A stretch of DNA of 64,000 bases, from contig NMRA01000289.1 of the NCBI GenBank assembly GCA_002633005.1, positions 158,792 to 222,791 of the forward strand, read 5' to 3'. Each line of letters starts with the position of its first letter. Positions within the stretch are counted from its first letter, which is position 1. The DNA comes from Phoronis australis (taxonomy: Eukaryota; Phoronida; Phoronidae). The translations under genes and the position numbers were made by a program. The notes beneath the pieces are model-generated. The model saw only the letters and a program-made list of their open reading frames with translations, made no database searches and was not told where the DNA came from. Shown here in pieces: positions 46,138 to 57,321 of this stretch.

Positions 46138-46735
46138 CTACAACCTCCTCCATCTCATCATTTTCCTCTTTCCAGCTTCCCCTTCACCACTATATCCTCC
46201 TCTTCGTCCACCAAGGCGTCCTCCGTCTCCTCCACTTAGGGCCCTTCTCTTCCTCCACCAAGGCGTCTTAGTCCTCCTATACCAGGGCGTTTTCCTCTTC
46301 CTCCACCGACGCTTCCTCCTCTTCCTCGACAAAGGAGTCCTTTTTTCATCCACCGAAACGTCCTCCAATTGCTCCACGAGGGCTTTCTTCTCTAACTCCA
46401 CGTGGGCGTCATCCTCCTTCTCCACCAAAGCGACCTCCTGTTCCGCCACTAGGGCGTCCATCTCTTCGTCCATCGAGGCATCCTCCTCCTGTTCCTCCAT
46501 TAGGATGGCCTTATATCCCTTCCCCAGGGGGGCTTCCTCGTCCTCCACAGAGGTGTCCTTTTATTCATCCATCGAGGTGTTCTACTCTTCCTCCAGCCTG
46601 ACATACTTCTTTTCCTGCGCCAGTACGTCCTTCACTTCCTCCATCAGGGTGTCCTCCTCTTCCTCCACCGTGATGCCCTCCTCTTCCTCCACCGAGGCAT
46701 TCTCCTATTCCTCAGCCACCGTATCCTATTCTTGT
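46138..46735. repeat. Pyrimidine-rich minisatellite in an intron
   Basis: About 600 bp of nearly pure C/T on the plus strand, built from degenerate ~27-33-bp units of the kind CTCCACCGAGGCGTCCTCCT. Most unit changes keep a multiple of three, so the minus strand has a 136-codon open frame rich in Glu and Asp. No start context, splice site or homology supports that frame as a gene. Confidence 0.8.
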
Positions 46736-46854
46736 TTGCCAACCAACACCACCGTTCCTTCCCATTCACTCCCTCTGCCCCGTCCACTACATCTCCATCT
46801 CCTCTTGTTATTCTTTTAGTGTGCTTGACTTTCATTACCAGTCGTCTTTTTAAG

Positions 46855-47138
46855 GTAAGAAAGATGATTAACCAGAAAATGAATGAAGCGTACGCGACAG
46901 AGTTGGAAGAGTTTTTGAAAGATTTGAAGCGAGAAATGAATAATTACCGAAACTTGCCAGCTAAAAGTCCTCACAAGGCGACAAAACTTGTTGCCCTTGA
47001 TACGAGTTTGGGTCTAGAAGAAAGTAAATTCATGAACAGGAAGGACCCAATTTCAACACTGACGTACTACACAACTTATGTGACTACGAGGCTGGTAGTT
47101 ATAAGGGAGTTAATACAAGTTACTAAACCAATAGAGAA
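46855..47138 (+). CDS. Modular gene, exon 5: endotoxin-N-like central helices
   Basis: Entered after TCTTTTTAAG in phase 0 and left at GTAAGT in phase 2, 284 nt. It begins VRKMINQKMNEAYATELEEF, an amphipathic helix, and ends with a segment containing YYTTYVTTRLVVIRELI. The latter resembles conserved block 1 (helix 5) of Cry toxins, where Tyr, an Ala/Thr pair and a Leu-rich stretch form the buried central helix. Phase fits exons 4 and 6. The match is by eye and needs profile or structure comparison. Confidence 0.6.
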
Positions 47139-47829
47139 GTAAGTAGCACGCTTTACATTGTGTGTTTGTTCCATTTAGTACACGAGTATAAGGACTGGAT
47201 TACTGAAAAATTGTGATGAGTTGAATTGCCCACTCAGTAAGACGGATATCCTGTAAATTTCTTATCACAAAGTCGAATTCAGTACTGTGCATGCACAAGC
47301 TCACGACCACTCAATAATATGTGCAAAATGTTCTAAGACTTGCAATAGTCTCCGTTTAGAGGACCTTTAGCGGCATCTGCCGTTAGCGGCTGAGGAAACC
47401 TAACTGGCGGCAAAAGAGCTTTTCCTTAAGAATAAGTCATTATTCGGGAGGTATATTTATAACATTGTGCCTCCAGCAAGCAGTCGTAGCAACAATATCA
47501 GTAGCAGTAACAATATTAGTAGTGATTTATTTACTTAAAACCCACAAATTCATTGGATTCGGATACATAGTCGTCAACGAAGTCACAATTAAGAGATTAT
47601 TCTATTTCCGGAAACTAGAAATAACCCTTCAATAAATTGACATTTCCGTGAATTTTGAGCAAGTTCGGGCAAATATACGTGTTATCAAGTCTCGACGCAT
47701 AACAGCTAAAGCTTACGTCTTTGTCAGTAGGCTTGGCTGATATTTGTCTCCTGCATTCCCACCCCTAGTAATGACGTCCAGATAACACTTGCTATTAGAA
47801 ATGATAGTGTCAACCCGTCTCCTTAACAG

Positions 47830-47954
47830 GCAACAGCACGTTCGAGAATTTCTCATCTTCGCTAAGCGTCACATCATATTTCTGGGCCAAATAGCCTATG
47901 ACATATTCCCGAAGTGGAGGAAATCGAAGGTGAAGTGCTGGGAACAAGTACAGC
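47830..47954 (+). CDS. Modular gene, exon 6: endotoxin-N-like helix 6 region
   Basis: Entered after CTCCTTAACAG in phase 2 and left at CAGC|GTAAGT in phase 1, 125 nt. It encodes about 42 residues including REFLIFAKRHIIFLGQIAYD and KWRKSKVKCWEQV, a helix ending in an aromatic/Cys segment, in the order expected for the Cry helix-6 region. It is followed by 4.5 kb before the next visible coding exon. Confidence 0.55.
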
Positions 47955-47959
47955 GTAAG

Positions 47960-48644
47960 TATTTTGCTCATTGTCGATGAGAATGGTAACACCGCTGCTT
48001 GCGTACTAACATTCGCTCTTCTTCCACTTCAACCATGAACTATCAAGTGCGTCGTTACTCTGCGTCTTGCTTGTAATCTGTAACAATATGAACAACGGGA
48101 GCAAATTAAGTCACACACTGGCATTAAGTGTATAAAGCTTTTTTCCAGATTTGAGCTAATTTGAGTTTTCAGGTGAAGGCGAAAGAGATTCCTGATACAT
48201 GTAGCTGGGGTTGCTTAGTGAGAGATTTTAACCTTTGCTATGTTTTATTGTGGTGGTTGAGTGGAAGAACAGGCGTCGGCATCATTTAAGTTGTATCTTG
48301 CACCTGTTGAGCGGCCATTGTGAATTCTTAAGCGGAGTGCTTTGATGTTTGAAACATTACCACGCTCATTCAATCTTGAGTTCTTTCCGAATGAGCCATT
48401 AAATCAACTAGCAAGCAATTTTTGCTTGCGCCATTTTACAATCTGCAACTTTAAGGTTTGTTAACCCTAATAAACACTGAAACGTTTTCTTGAGTCGATG
48501 TTCTCGATGTTCTTGATGATCACGGAAGTAGCGTCATGCCACGTCAAGGAATGTTATAGGACTGATTTCATTAGTTTTTTTGTGTGTGTTTGTGTGTCTG
48601 TCTGTCTGTGTGTCTGTGTTTGTGCGTGTGCGTGCATGCGTGTG

Positions 48645-48697
<53 letters not shown>

Positions 48698-49238
48698 CAC
48701 GCAAGCACGTACGCCATATGTTGTCTCAAGCAGTTGCATACTTTCCTGGCTATCGCGAATTTTCGATAATAGGCCCACGAGCGTATATACGGAAAACGTG
48801 TCAATCAATATGATGCAGTTTTGTTAAACAAAGTTAAACATTATGAAAAATGCAATGCCTGGTCAGCCTTGCTGGACTTTTGATACCCTCTAACAAGCGC
48901 CACATGTACTGCAAAATATACTAGCTTTCGTTAGCAATGTGACAGAGTGTAGACACGGATTGGTTCCCGATGACGACTTCCGGCTCACAGCCATTCGGGG
49001 TTGAATCCTTAATTAGGTCTAAGACACTCATGAGAAAAGATATTGCGATCACGTGTTTCGCCTGTAATGCATGGCCACATCTCATGGCAAACTTGCATGA
49101 TCTTGCAAAGCCTCGTCCCCAAGCCTCAAGATGGTGTTGATCGATTTAGACACTTTTAAATTGCTAAACCTTAAAAAAACTACCTGAGGGAAATTAGGTC
49201 GCAAGCTTGTCGCATAGATATTGGTAGATACATGTAGG
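47960..49238. other. Intron sequence with a GT microsatellite
   Basis: No coding exon was found with the phase 1 entry required after 47954. Confidence 0.4.
48578..48692. repeat. (GT)n microsatellite with TCTG/GCGT variants
   Basis: An interrupted then pure GT run of more than 20 steps. It produces long Val/Cys or His/Thr frames that are not genes. Confidence 0.95.
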
Positions 49239-49247
49239 CGCATCCAT

Positions 49248-49282
<35 letters not shown>

Positions 49283-51182
49283 TTAGTGTGATATTTAAAA
49301 TGAGGGTGGCCTCTTCAGTGAAAGCACTGCTTTCCAAGAGGGCCCTCAACAAGAAAAACAGTAATATAATACAATGAAATATACGTAACAAAGATACAAT
49401 TAAAACAGGTAAGGTTGAGAATTAAGACAATAACTAAATGACAAATAATGGTAAAAATTTAACTAAGACAGATGAAATAAATTAAGAGATGACTCTAAAC
49501 AATGAGAGTATTTACGACAATGAAAAATGACATGATTAAGACAGGCAGGGTATAGAAGGTTAAGTAAATTACAGCCACTTTTTAACATTAACTTTAAAGG
49601 TAGTTTTTGAATTGGACCGTTTAATTTCTGGGCTAAAAGAATTCCATATTATAGCAGCTGCATAGATAAAATATCTCTTGCCCGTCTCGGTTTTAATTTT
49701 TTTAGAAGAAAAGTTGCCAGCAACAGAAGAATGTGTAGAATAAACAGCCTGACTGCTATTGAATTTACTGCTGAGATATGCTGGAGCCAAGCCATTGATA
49801 CATCTGTATATAGAACAGGCAGAGAGATATTTATTTCTTTGTCTTACTTTCATAAATCCCAGCTTGGAATACAAGTCGTCAACCCTAGTGTCCCTAATTT
49901 TAGTACCCAGGATAGCCCTGGCGGCTCTATTTTGGATTACTTGGACTTTGTTTACAAGTGTGTCACTAGTGTGCTCCCAAACCGGTAAACAATAATCAAT
50001 ATGAGGCTGAATAATAGAATGGTAAAGGGTTTAAAGAGTACGGAAATTTGCATAGACGTTTAAGTAGACCGATTTTCTTTGATAATTTCTTTGTGATATG
50101 ATCTATGTGCATATTAAATTTAAGATTGGGCTCTTAAGTAAGGCCCAAGTACTTAAACTTGTCAACATTCTCGATGGGAGAACCGTTGATAGAAAGGGAT
50201 AGTTTTTGTTGTTTTAATTTCTGGTGGGTTCCAAACAGCATCGACTTGGTTTTACTAACGTTAAGAATGAGTTTATTTTGAATCAGCCAGTCATGGATAA
50301 TGGCTAGCTCATTGTTGAGAGAAGTTTCGAGATCTTTTACTGATCCAGCTGTGGACGTAATTGCAGTGTCATCAGCGTATAAAACTGGGACACTGTTGTG
50401 GAGGACAGTAGGGAGGTCGTTAACAAAAATAGTGAATAATAAAGGGCCCAAAATGGAACCCTGAGGTACCCCTGTTATTACGGTTGAGTAGTCAGAAAGT
50501 ATACCGCCGTATTTGGTGGCCTGTTTACGGTCGTATGAGTAGTATATAAACCAAAGGAGTTCGTTATCATTAACTCCATATGACTCTAGTTTCTGCAATA
50601 GGATATCATGGTCCACAGTATCAAAGGCTTTCTTAAGGTCAACAAAGACAGCACCAGTTAGCCTCCCCTGATCCATATTATTAAGGATTAACTCAGTAGC
50701 ATGAATGTTTGTAGTAAGAGTGGGATGCAAGGGGCGGAAACCAGACTGTGCTGCCGTGAGAAGGGAATTTTGCTCCAGGAACTGGTGAAGCTGCTTTTGA
50801 ACACACCTTTCAAGAACTTTGGACACTGCAGGGAGGACCGATATTGGTCTTTAATTTTCGCAACTTGACTTTTCACCATCTTTAAAAACAGAAGTAACAA
50901 CTGCCATCTTCCATTCTCTAGGAATTGTGGCCGTATTTAAACTTAAATTCATGATGTTGGTAAGGGGCTCAGCTATTTGTTGAGACGCCAGTTTTAATAG
51001 TTTGGCATCAATGCTATCGATGCCACTGACACTACTAGAGTTCAAAGTTTTTATTTGTTCTCGGACGTAGTCAACTTGAATGTCTTGAAACTTAAATGAT
51101 ATTCCCTCTTGTGTCTTGGGTGGGAGCTCAATAGTTGACATAGTGAAATTCTCAGCAAGTTTTTGGCCGATGCCAGTAAAAA
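49239..51182 (-). pseudogene. Dead CR1/L2-like LINE, reverse-transcriptase part
   Basis: The minus strand reads a non-LTR reverse transcriptase from the assembly gap at 51183 downward. It shows the SVSGIDSIDAKLLK finger region, FVDLKKAFDTVDHDILL, GVPQGSILGPLLF and the catalytic VLYADDTAI. Thumb and C-terminal parts extend to 49569, ending in WNSFSPEIKR. The 3' tail is a (TTTA)n run at 49246-49283, as in CR1/L2-type elements. In-frame stops at about 50848 (in the ENYRPIS motif) and about 50131 (after KYLGLT) kill it. The 5' half and endonuclease are missing or inside the gap. It lies antisense within the modular gene's intron. Confidence 0.88.
49246..49283. repeat. (TTTA)n tail of the LINE
   Basis: About nine TTTA steps, the 3' terminal microsatellite of the minus-strand LINE. 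Confidence 0.85.
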
Positions 51183-51601
51183 NNNNNNNNNNNNNNNNNN
51201 NNNNNNNNNNNNNNNNNNNNNNNNNNNNNNNNNNNNNNNNNNNNNNNNNNNNNNNNNNNNNNNNNNNNNNNNNNNNNNNNNNNNNNNNNNNNNNNNNNNN
51301 NNNNNNNNNNNNNNNNNNNNNNNNNNNNNNNNNNNNNNNNNNNNNNNNNNNNNNNNNNNNNNNNNNNNNNNNNNNNNNNNNNNNNNNNNNNNNNNNNNNN
51401 NNNNNNNNNNNNNNNNNNNNNNNNNNNNNNNNNNNNNNNNNNNNNNNNNNNNNNNNNNNNNNNNNNNNNNNNNNNNNNNNNNNNNNNNNNNNNNNNNNNN
51501 NNNNNNNNNNNNNNNNNNNNNNNNNNNNNNNNNNNNNNNNNNNNNNNNNNNNNNNNNNNNNNNNNNNNNNNNNNNNNNNNNNNNNNNNNNNNNNNNNNNN
51601 N
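51183..51601. other. Assembly gap (419 N)
   Basis: Unknown bases; they interrupt the 5' part of the LINE and could hide a missing exon of the modular gene. Confidence 0.99.
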
Positions 51602-52464
51602 TTGCAGGTGGCTGGCTGGGTGGGTGGGTGCGTAAGTGCCCGTGTGTGTTCGTGTGTTCATGTTTGTGTCTAAATGATCATCGTGGAAGTACGTATTTGC
51701 TTTTTTAATCTGCCAAGCTTTAGGACAATTTGTAGCATTTACTTAAGCTTAACCTGGTATCATGGTATTAGTCATTCTTAGACTCTGTTGTTACAGTTAT
51801 AGAAAGCTGATCGCATTTACACATGTAAGACAGCAAAGGCCTGTTCATTCAAGCCTTTACCGGATTTTTCCGGAATGTTCAATATTTACCGAATTCTCAC
51901 GAACATTGTGAAATAATCAACCGTGTTCATTGCGTAAAAAATTGCGAAAATTTCCCCAAGGGTCTCGGATAATTAAGCCTTTTGTGCAGCTGCTACATTT
52001 CATTGTGCATTTACCGCCAAAAATTGCAACATCTTGTGACACTGTAGAAACTGGCGCAATTTGGAATTTTATGCATTGGTGGGAAGAAAACGCAGCTTTA
52101 ACTATGACTACTCGTAGCATTGATTTTATGAAGCTGCCTGGATTCCTATGTTGACGTTATGTTCCCAGCCTCAACTCTTTCGTTTGAGAATTTATCATAA
52201 TTTCATTTAGAAAATCACAGTAACTGGGAAATATATCGGAATATGTTTTAATTGTCCATGTCTGTCAAAAACTTCCATAATCTCATACTGAAACACCATT
52301 ACAACCCATAGCTATCCAAATCAATATGATGATACAAATCACACCTGAGTGGAGAAAAGTGAACCCCTGTAAGTAATTATTACCATTAAATTGATAACTT
52401 TTTTAGAAATAGGCATCATTTTTTATATTTTCTTCTCATTTTTGAATGAATTTTTAATTTTCAG
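51602..52464. other. Intron sequence; no exon accepted
   Basis: An open frame at 51930-52154 follows a possible acceptor, but its phase does not fit the exons on either side. Nothing else was seen. Confidence 0.35.
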
Positions 52465-52603
52465 AGTTTACAAGCCTGGTGCAAACCATTCACGGATCCC
52501 ATACTTCGACAGATGAATGCATACATAGATACTACAATGAGACAAAACATCAAGGCGTGGGCCTCAATGTTCAACAAAATGGCTACTTCTCCGTTCGTTT
52601 CTG
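52465..52603 (+). CDS. Modular gene, helical exon before the FN2 modules
   Basis: Entered after TTTTTAATTTTCAG and left at CTG|GTACTT, 139 nt. Read in phase 0 it encodes a predicted amphipathic helix with WCKPFTDP and LRQMNAYIDTTMRQNIKAWA and exits in phase 1, exactly what the next FN2 exon needs. A phase-1 entry is also open but would exit in phase 2 and break the chain. The phase-0 entry does not match the phase-1 exit of 47954, so at least one exon between them is not visible. Confidence 0.45.
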
Positions 52604-52962
52604 GTACTTATTTTGTAATATCGCCTCCTCCCTGCACACATATATTGGGGCTGCTTAATAAACGATTCTCCTGGTTGTCAATTCGTTAACTTTTCTAGCA
52701 AGGAGTTTATACATTTACAGAATTTTATGATTGCATTCACGAGAACGCTTCTATCACTCATTATTTCTAACAACGTTTTCATTGACTACCCTCAATTGTC
52801 TTCGCCGTTTCCGCTGGGTCAACAGACTAAAACATTTGATTAGCTTGTAAACCAGAGGCTGCCATCGAAAACCAATCAGATGTCTTACCCCGTTGGAACC
52901 GGCGAAGTCAACGCGTTTTGATGTATGCAATATTGCTTATATGCTTTTTACTCGTGGTTTAG

Positions 52963-53118
52963 GTTTCAGCGCTGTTGATAGTAAAATGACGGTTGACGGG
53001 ATACCATGCAAGTTACCCTTCTATTATCAAGGAAAAAATGTAAAATGCACCAAAAAGGGTCATCACAGGCCTTGGTGTTACACGGATAACAAGAACTGGG
53101 GGAATTGTTTCTCAGTGG
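52963..53118 (+). CDS. Modular gene: first fibronectin type II domain
   Basis: A 156-nt exon with phase 1 on both sides (TGGTTTAG acceptor, GTAAGT donor). It encodes a compact FN2 module: IPCKLPFYYQGKNVKC, then RPWCYTDNKNWGNC, giving the four cysteines, the PF.Y motif and the WCYT...W..C core of the kringle-like FN2 fold. FN2 modules bind collagen or glycans in animal extracellular proteins. Symmetric phase-1 exons are how these modules shuffle. Confidence 0.82.
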
Positions 53119-53557
53119 GTAAGTTTGTGGTGAAAAAATAGTCCAGTAAAAGCTGGGAACTATCACATAACGCAGGTACCGAGATTAAAAAATATCTTTA
53201 TCCAACCATGTGCATATATCAGGTTTCGCTATTACTAAAGTGGTTCATGCATAACAATACTTCGCTAAGGCATACGTTATCTCGCCAAACTCACAAAAAT
53301 ACATTTGCAGAACGCAGCCCGGATGGGTTCCATAGACATAGGACACTCGCAACAGAGCTAGTATGATCATTTGCTTCAATTGTAACGCACGAAGATATCT
53401 TGCGTGACGCTGGGTTTGTTGCGAGTTTTTTTTTTGTCTACGGAAGAAAACCCTAAGTGTTTTCCGTAGAAATAAGAATCTTGCAAAGAAGCAAAATCAC
53501 GAGCGTGCTCGGGAGCTGTCTAGCACACCCTAGCAAAATGGCGGCGAGTGAAATGAT

Positions 53558-53986
53558 TACCGGGAATTTCTGTAGATAAGCCCATGGGTGTGTATTCGGA
53601 AATGAAAATTCTCAGGCCTTTTAGCTACACCAAATAAACGCCCAGGCGTTTATTCGGAAAGGGGAGCGTGTAAACGGAAAGCCATAGTTTTGCTTGACTT
53701 ATTACTCTTTTACTTAAAATTGCGTTGATAATTTTTTGTTAATAAATGCATAGTTCTCCAACGCCTTGTTCGTTTTTATAAATGATAAAGGCGCTTCAAA
53801 ACTAGTGAATTTGTGACAACAGTTGACGCTAAGCGGACTTGTAAGAGTAAAATTTCCAAATAAACGTCCCACTGCCTGGACACTTGTAAATCAAATAAAC
53901 ACCAATTGTGGTGTATTTGGCATAATTTTCCAAATAAACGCCCATGGCGTTTCATCGGATGGACTTAGCTACGGAAAATCCCGGTA
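53558..53986. mobile_element. MITE with TA-flanked TACCGGGA termini
   Basis: The left end is TACCGGGAATTTCTGTAG and the right end is CTACGGAAAATCCCGGTA, an inverted pair extending about 45 bp further inward with GCCCATGGG/CCCATGGC. TA at both ends fits a Tc1/mariner-type target duplication. The interior has several AAATAAACGCC words. 429 bp, no ORF. Confidence 0.6.
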
Positions 53987-54067
53987 GTACATGTGTATTT
54001 AAGGTTGCAATGCGGAATTCACTGCTTCCGTTCCATAATCGACGATTTATTGTGTCTACAGAACGCA

Positions 54068-54219
54068 GGCCCGCCTCCCGTTCAGTAACGTTAGGACCTA
54101 GCTTAAAAGCAAGACTTTGCGAGATATTGCCGTGTATTTTAAATAAGAGCACGTGACCTTGACTAGCTTTTGGCTAGGTCCTAGCCTAGGTCCTAGCGTC
54201 TACTGAACGCACGCCCGGT
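54068..54219. mobile_element. Small MITE with CGTTCAGTA/TACTGAACG termini
   Basis: A ~150-bp foldback: the left side CCGTTCAGTAACGTTAGGAC is the inverse of the right side GTCCTAGCGTCTACTGAACG with small gaps, flanked by GGCCC/GCCCGG. Inside the right half, CTAGGTCCTAG occurs twice. A related end is at 35378. Confidence 0.6.
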
Positions 54220-54372
54220 ATTGCGACCACTGATGCGGGTTTGCAGTGGTATCAGCACAGAGAACTTAATATTAACGTGCATCAAAACAAGGACAGGGGC
54301 ACACCCCACAGGGGATTAATAATCTACCATCTGTTAGAAGCCTGTTTCTATTTTGTCTAATATACGTTTCAG

Positions 54373-54528
54373 ATTCTTTGGTCGACAAAGTCGTGACTGA
54401 GGTCGGCAAAGCGTGCAAGATCCCATTCACATATAAAAACGTAGTATACAACAAGTGCACCTCTGTCGGTTCTACCAAACCTTGGTGTTATACAACAGAC
54501 GGCAAGTGGGGATATTGCTCAGCTTTCG
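54373..54528 (+). CDS. Modular gene: second fibronectin type II domain
   Basis: A 156-nt exon, the same length as the first FN2 exon, phase 1 on both sides (TACGTTTCAG acceptor, GTAAGT donor). It encodes KACKIPFTYKNVVYNKC and KPWCYTTDGKWGYC with four cysteines. Equal length and similar core suggest the two FN2 exons arose by duplication. The protein would carry a tandem FN2 pair C-terminal to the endotoxin-like domain. Confidence 0.82.
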
Positions 54529-54529
54529 G

Positions 54530-55276
54530 TAAGTTTATCATTCACCTTTAACAAGAGAAATATCAAACATTTTGTTTAAGAACAGCTTTAAAAAGTCACA
54601 GGACACGTGACTTTCCAACAACTGTGCCCATCTAACTCATTACTTCAGCCAATTGTTTATGTGACTTCACACTTTTTGTACATTTTCTAAATTTATTACT
54701 CACGAACTGAATCAATTTTATTATTTTATTTATTTATTTATCACTCATCAATGCTTTGTACAATTCATTTTATATAATGTATTTTTCATACGCTTTGTGT
54801 AGTAAAAGAATAATTTTCTTTTTATTATGTTTATATCTTGAACCACAGGAAACATAATATTTTGATTCCTGCGCTTTATGAGCCTGATTTAAACACGTTG
54901 AAGAGAGTAGTCTACTGCTGCCCAAAGATTCTGCAGTTATTCATTGTACACAAATGGAAAACATGACATTCACGGATAAGGTTCTACTTCATCACCGTGG
55001 TAAATACATTCAATTCGCTGGAGCAATGTGCTCCAAAACAAGATTATATTTTTGCGAGATTTCGACACTGCCTCATTCTGGCCACACGACGGCGCTACGT
55101 AGGAATGCATATGTACGTTCTGCGAGACCCACTTGTCAATGCGATAAACATTCGCAGTTCTAGTGAGACATGACACATTCTGCAGTAGCGTGGGAGAATG
55201 TAACGACTGCTTATCTTTTTATGATAGAAGGCGGGTTTATTGCCACTGTAAAACACTTTTTGTCAACACACCTCAG
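54530..55276. other. Intron between FN2-2 and kringle
   Basis: AT-rich with several TATT/TTTA runs; no exon with matching phase seen. Confidence 0.5.
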
Positions 55277-55531
55277 ATCTGGATCTTTGCCTAATGCCAA
55301 CGACGTACAAAGAACAGTATTTCGGACACCGGAACAGAGGAGACAACGGCCAACTGTGCAATTCCTGGAAAAAACAGACTACATACACCAGCAGCTATTT
55401 TCCCATGGACGACAATACAGTAGAGCTTGCCAGCAACTACTGCCGCCGCCTTAAGACGAGTAATAGTAAGACTTGGTGTTACACCGGTAATTCTTGGAGC
55501 TATTGCACAATTCGTGCATGTGGACCAAAAG
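55277..55531 (+). CDS. Modular gene: kringle domain
   Basis: A 255-nt exon, phase 1 on both sides (AACACACCTCAG acceptor, AAAAG|GTGAGG donor). It encodes a single kringle: LDLC at the start, QLCNSWKK, ASNYCRRLK, SKTWCYTGNSWSYC and TIRACG, giving exactly the six cysteines of a kringle in the right spacing. Kringles occur in blood-clotting and growth-factor proteins and in many invertebrate mosaic proteins, where they bind proteins or lysine side chains. The lysine-binding Asp/Asp pair is not obvious here. Confidence 0.85.
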
Positions 55532-56177
55532 GTGAGGAACTGCACTGATGATGAAGCGTTTTGTTGGCTGTTGTGGGTGGTCATGGACATGAGTTACCGA
55601 ATAAGCAAGTTGAAGTCTTAAAAATACCAATGAACACAAGATGGTGTTCTCGAAAACTCGGAAAACTATTTCAATTTTTGTTTGTCGCGTTTTCTTTGAA
55701 ATCTGCCCAAATCATTCAGCTGAAATCTATCAATTCTGTTACTGACAGTCACCTTATTGTGTGCGCAGTTTCAAACGCAACCTTGCCAGGCCAAGGGAAA
55801 TAGTGAACCCAGACTCATTTTTAAACCTGCGCTTCGCCGCTCATCGAAATAAAAGCACCCGCAACACCTTCACTAACCTATTCGATGATTGTTTTGGAAA
55901 AATTGCCTTGGCAATTCTGCGACAATCATCTCTTTCATGACCTTAACCGAGGTTTCTAAAAGCAATTAATGTCAGTCGACTTTTTATATATGCACAACTA
56001 AAAATATTGCATCAATGCTTCAATTTTCAAAAAAAAACCAGTCCATCAACCAATTGTTTTTAATAGAATACGTTTCTCTACACACATCACCATAGTTCTT
56101 TGTTTAAAAGGCAAATTGAATTTCATTTAAAACACTTAGACTGCAATAATTGAAATCAAAATTAATACTTCTAACTT

Positions 56178-56385
56178 TTGCACAATTCGTGCATGTGGAC
56201 CAAAAGGTGAGGAGCTGTATTGATGATGAAGAGTTTTGTGCGTCCGTGACAGACATGAGTTACCGAATATGCAAGTTGAAGACGCTGAAAATATCAATGA
56301 ACACAAGATGGTTTTCACGAAACCTCGAAAAACTATTTCGATATATGTTTGTCGCGTTTTCGCTGAAATCTATCAATTCTAGAAA
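56178..56385 (+). repeat. Partial duplicate of the kringle exon end and following intron
   Basis: About 205 bp match 55503-55740, starting inside the kringle at TGCACAATTCGTGCATGTGG, crossing the GTGAGG donor and continuing into intron. The duplicate has no acceptor and lacks the first five cysteine positions, so it is not a usable exon. It shows ongoing tandem duplication at the 3' end of the gene. Confidence 0.8.
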
Positions 56386-56569
56386 TTGGCTGAAAACTTT
56401 TCTCTAAAATATTCTCTGTGCACTTAGTTGTGATCCATTTGTTTGAAAATTTAAATTCCTGTTTATCCATAATCACTTTTGTAAAGCGCTTAATTTTAAC
56501 CGTACTGTAATTACAGCTTTAAACAATAACAATAAAGGTAACAAGATAGAAAATAGTAGAACAACTTAC

Positions 56570-56650
56570 CTCGTTTAGTTCATCGTCGCTTAACTCGTCT
56601 GCCTGCACCTTTTTGGTTACAAGCCCGGCACACTTACTCAAAGTCGTCAT
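56570..56650 (-). CDS. Possible first exon of an unknown minus-strand gene
   Basis: The minus strand from the ATG at 56650 reads 27 codons, MTTLSKCAGLVTKKVQADEL then SDDELNE, to a GTAAGT donor in phase 0. The strong donor and acidic SDDELNE end look like a real first exon. No continuation was found toward lower coordinates, and it lies antisense in the last intron of the modular gene. I do not recognise the protein. Confidence 0.35.
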
Positions 56651-57321
56651 TTTGGCGTAACTCGTCCTATTTACTCCATACAAATATCTTCACATCTAAT
56701 TCACATTGGGAGTATACCATTGCATGCACGCTTGTATTGTGCTCGCTTAAAGGGTTTTGCAAAGCGCCATAACTCATTCTTCATTATAAAATTTCTCCAA
56801 GTGAAATGGAATTTGGACGATAGAATCCAGACGTTGTCTTCCAAGCAATGTAGGCATTTTTCTATTTTACCGGGCCACCGTTTTGTCACCATCAGTAATA
56901 GATGCCTTATAGAACAAAATGTGTTATATTTAATGCATATACAAACTCTGACTGAAAATACAATCAGTGATGACCACTATAACCTGTTCAGTAATATTTC
57001 CTTCACAACTCAAACCACACCATACTTAACTTTGGAATAAAAACTTTCCGTTAAAATTTGATGACAAGAAACAAGAATGATTTGGGAGATATCGCCATGC
57101 AATACGTTGCCCTGGATCGTCGAAATTGCGAATTGTGCGTGAATTTTCAGCCGGAAAAGTTGTACATGTAACTTTGACCCCTCCCCCGACAGAGGCGAGT
57201 TATGCGAGGTAACCTGCACTGAAGGTTCTGAGCCTACCATAGTCAAAAACTTGAAGTTCATGGCTTAATGATTTGTAAGCCGAGTTCTAATACTGTGGTC
57301 TTTTTACTTGTATTTTTACAG

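Noticed and set aside
46138-46548. 136-residue acidic minus-strand ORF
   Set aside because: Product of a pyrimidine minisatellite; no start context, splice sites or family.
48554-48827. Long Val/Cys and His/Thr open frames
   Set aside because: They are translations of the GT microsatellite.
51930-52154. 74-codon plus-strand frame as the missing exon of the modular gene
   Set aside because: The best acceptor/donor pair gives phase 0 in and 2 out, whereas phase 1 in and 0 out is required.
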